Part shown: piece by piece, positions 61,994-64,000 of the stretch
How the letters are laid out: the number at the start of each line of letters is the position of its first letter
Numbering within the stretch: the stretch's first letter is position 1
Origin: an uncultured Bacteroidia bacterium
GTDB taxonomy: Bacteria; Bacteroidota; Bacteroidia; Bacteroidales; Prolixibacteraceae
Length of the DNA stretch: 64,000 nucleotides
Direction of reading: 5' to 3'
NCBI GenBank assembly: GCA_903905505.1
Contig: CAIVGL010000022.1
Location: 128,761-192,760, forward strand
Made by a program: the position numbers and the translations under genes
Notes under the pieces: model-generated
Told to the model about the DNA's origin: nothing
Database searches by the model: none
Seen by the model: only the letters and a program-made list of their open reading frames with translations

Positions 61994-62038
61994 AAACCCT
62001 AAAAAGTATACATGTTTTCAGTATTCTTTTTAGGGTTT
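61994..62038 (-). terminator. Hairpin between the truncated clan-D gene and the double-GH29 gene
   Basis: An 18-bp stem with one mismatch (61994-62011 and 62021-62038, AAACCCTAAAAAG type) and a 9-base loop lies 31 bases past the upstream stop. On the minus strand the stem itself contains the T-run (CTTTTTAGGG), with none outside it. It may act as a weak terminator or attenuator that lowers downstream expression. Confidence 0.55.
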
Positions 62039-62068
62039 AAGATGCTTTAAATGCTATTTGGTATTAGA

Positions 62069-64000
62069 CTATCTAATATCCAAAACTATAGCTGGATCAG
62101 AAAGATCGCCAGCAGTTGCATTTAATAGTCCAATTTTTTCAATTATTGCGCCTGGAATAATAATTGTGTTTTCTTTTTGCTGTACTTCTGAAGTAATATC
62201 AATCGCGTAATCACCCGTCAGATCTTGAGCCCAGATTTGCGATTTTTGCAACGGCTTTTCAAATATTAGCGTAAGGGTTTTGTAAAAGCCAAAGATGCCA
62301 ATTTTACCACTTTTGATTCTGATATCTAAGGTTACATCAGCTTTAGGGAAGTAATATCCTTTTTTTTCATTTATACGTCCAAGTGTTCCAACGCTAATGG
62401 CTCCATTGGGATTCCGTGAGGCAATTACAAAAGGTGGCTCGTCATCACACTTGACCGTTGGAAGAGAGATGCCGCGTGAAACTCTTGCTGGAGCAGCTTG
62501 GTTAACGATTTTGTTAACCGATTTATAGGTTGCATCCCAGTCATCGCAGCTAGTCCAGAATTCACCTGCTGGAAATTTATAGGTATCGGTTAGGATTTTT
62601 GTGTCGACATGGGTTTCTAAGATGTTAGCACCAAATGCTGGCGCAATTCTTTCCCAGCGAACTGCTCGCACAACTTCGTCCATCCTTCGTTTGATTTGGC
62701 GTGGACCTTTTAAATAAATATCAGGATCGTCGCCTGGACGGAGGCCAACCATAGGACTACGCATGACGCCCATTGTGCCTCCGAGTACGGCAGCTATATA
62801 AACTTCGTCTTCACAATTTAAATAACCTGTCTTGGTCGATTTTAATTTATCCATGGCTAGGATACTTGAAATCCGATCGAGCATCGTAGCAATACCCAAC
62901 TGAGGTGAGTGATCATGAAGTCTCATCACCTCCGAATAATGCAGCATTCTTTGACCTGCATGAACATAACCGGTATCAACCATTCCACTCCCAGGGTAAC
63001 CATTAAATGGACCATCTTTAGAGGCATTCCCATGCTCCATAATTAATTGTGGTGCGACTTTTCCGGCCAGACTGGTGATCATTTTATAGGCTTTCTCGTC
63101 TCCTCCACCATCCATCTTCCAATAGCTAATACCTGCATTTTTCGACCACTGCAAACGCTCGGTCCAAAACGTTGTCTTGTAAGCCTCTCCGCTTATAAAA
63201 CTTTTCTTGCGCATACTGTCAACAGCTGGTTCGTATGCCCTATACCAAAGTCCGATGCCACGCCAGCCTGCTTCAATGGTTTTTTTGTTTAAGAGCACCA
63301 AGTTTTCTGCGATCGACCCTTTAAAGGATGGGTATTTTGCGGGATCTAATTGAGAAAAGTTGCGGTAGCCATAATCTTTGCTGATTGGGATATCCCAGCC
63401 ATCATCCAATACGGCGTATAGGTCATTTTTAACTTTTTGATGAAAATTCTGAAGCCATCCTTTACTTCCAAATAGAACCTCTTCATTTAAATAAAGGGAA
63501 GAAAATTTGGGTACCGATTCAACTTTATAAAGTACCGAATCGATCTTTCGTGCCCCTTGGCCATACATATAGCTTTGGGCCGACCACGAACACCAATAAT
63601 TAGGTGATTTTCCGGGTTCAGTAGGGACTAGATTCACAACTTTTTCAGTTGCTGGCTTGAGGATCACTTTGACATTCGCCGGGTTGATCCCCTTTCTAAC
63701 TAGGACAATATTTTCGCCCTGATTTGTCTTAAAGACGAGTAGATCGCCTGTAAGTGTTTCGCTTTTTACTTTATTGCGATAAAGGTCTACACTTCCATTT
63801 CCCCAATAATTGCGAATAGTACAAAATCCACCAAGCGTAGAATTTATTTCAATAAAGTTGACTTCTCTATTTTTTATACTGGAGGTAACGAGGAATCCAC
63901 CTTTGGCTTTAAGACTAAAACTTGCATCTTGCTCTTTTGGCCAAGCTGGAAAAACACGCAAAATTGGCACTCCTCCAGGCGATGTGGCACCTGATTGAAG
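62069..64000 (-). CDS. Large glycosidase with GH95-like sandwich and clan-GH-D-like barrel, partial
   Basis: The reading frame enters from the right edge; 643 residues are visible and the N-terminus is missing (GTG 63970 is internal). The first 60 visible residues (PILRVFPAWPKEQDASFSL, AKGGFLVTSS, STLGGFCTIRNYW) match the C-terminal sandwich of GH95-type proteins. A barrel follows with YAVLDDGWDIPISK, LWYRAYEPA, and ISYWKMDGGGDE whose Asp is a likely nucleophile, resembling GH27/GH36. The end (QLIMEHGNASKDGPFNGYP, CDDWDATYKSV) is less familiar. What precedes it and which sugar it acts on are unknown. Confidence 0.7.
   Translation of the reverse strand, partial: LQSGATSPGGVPILRVFPAWPKEQDASFSLKAKGGFLVTSSIKNREVNFIEINSTLGGFCTIRNYWGNGSVDLYRNKVKSETLTGDLLVFKTNQGENIVLVRKGINPANVKVILKPATEKVVNLVPTEPGKSPNYWCSWSAQSYMYGQGARKIDSVLYKVESVPKFSSLYLNEEVLFGSKGWLQNFHQKVKNDLYAVLDDGWDIPISKDYGYRNFSQLDPAKYPSFKGSIAENLVLLNKKTIEAGWRGIGLWYRAYEPAVDSMRKKSFISGEAYKTTFWTERLQWSKNAGISYWKMDGGGDEKAYKMITSLAGKVAPQLIMEHGNASKDGPFNGYPGSGMVDTGYVHAGQRMLHYSEVMRLHDHSPQLGIATMLDRISSILAMDKLKSTKTGYLNCEDEVYIAAVLGGTMGVMRSPMVGLRPGDDPDIYLKGPRQIKRRMDEVVRAVRWERIAPAFGANILETHVDTKILTDTYKFPAGEFWTSCDDWDATYKSVNKIVNQAAPARVSRGISLPTVKCDDEPPFVIASRNPNGAISVGTLGRINEKKGYYFPKADVTLDIRIKSGKIGIFGFYKTLTLIFEKPLQKSQIWAQDLTGDYAIDITSEVQQKENTIIIPGAIIEKIGLLNATAGDLSDPAIVLDIR

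Noticed and set aside
13953..64000. Recently acquired mobile island
   Set aside because: No integrase, transposase, flanking tRNA duplication or clear composition break was found next to the island; the tRNA block at 1 kb is separated by 12 kb of housekeeping genes. Older transfer cannot be excluded.

Overview
The window looks like the chromosome of a Bacteroidota member, probably a polysaccharide-degrading and perhaps marine one. The evidence is the housekeeping gene set, promoter-like TAnnTTTG boxes (one paired with TTTG at a 19-nt spacing), a G+C-poor sequence, Tat- and Sec-exported glycosidases, and very dense sulfatases. Species or family cannot be named from the sequence alone.

Left part (1-13.7 kb) is mostly core metabolism and information processing. 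It starts with a partial Nudix-fold regulator, then an unusual block (about 0.73-1.36 kb). In that block one intact tRNA-Ala(GGC) sits among three 133-134 bp partial tRNA/terminator repeats and two tRNA remnants whose arms are replaced by CCCGAT...ATCGGG palindromes. Then follow hflX, asd, prmC, ribD, a small zinc-ribbon protein, an ECF-type sigma factor, rsmG, a PAS-containing histidine kinase, an EamA permease, a YkgJ-like cysteine-cluster protein, cmk, ispH and pfkA.

Right part (13.8-64 kb) is one catabolic island made of two converging arms. The plus arm (13.95-30.6 kb) is a tight ten-gene run behind the best promoter in the window: a DUF1080 lipoprotein, a sialate-O-acetylesterase-like esterase, GH3-PA14, two GH63/MGH-like (alpha/alpha)6 enzymes, two sulfatases, a GH97-like protein, an SGNH esterase and a GH20. 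The minus arm (64 to 30.6 kb) reads towards it: a truncated clan-GH-D-like enzyme with a GH95-type region, a fused GH29-GH29-propeller giant, GH29-PA14, an SGNH esterase, NPCBM-GH27, DUF1080, a GxDLY-SGNH esterase, a sulfatase, a beta-propeller glycosidase, a Gfo/Idh/MocA oxidoreductase, a sulfatase, GH20, GH106, a second GxDLY-SGNH esterase, a sulfatase, GH95, two sulfatases and GH29. The two arms meet at overlapping stop codons. Hairpins split the minus arm into at least three transcription units.

Taken together there are seven sulfatases, five SGNH/SASA-type esterases, four GH29 modules, a GH95, two GH20s, GH27, GH106, GH97, GH3 and GH63-like enzymes. Nearly all carry export signals. The inferred target is a sulfated, acylated, fucose-rich branched heteroglycan containing hexosamine, galactose and probably rhamnose. 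No SusC/SusD pair, hybrid two-component regulator or sulfatase maturase lies in the window, so uptake, sensing and formylglycine formation must be encoded elsewhere. The pairing of DUF1080 proteins with an exported Gfo/Idh/MocA dehydrogenase raises the possibility of an oxidative (3-keto) glycoside cleavage branch beside the hydrolytic one.
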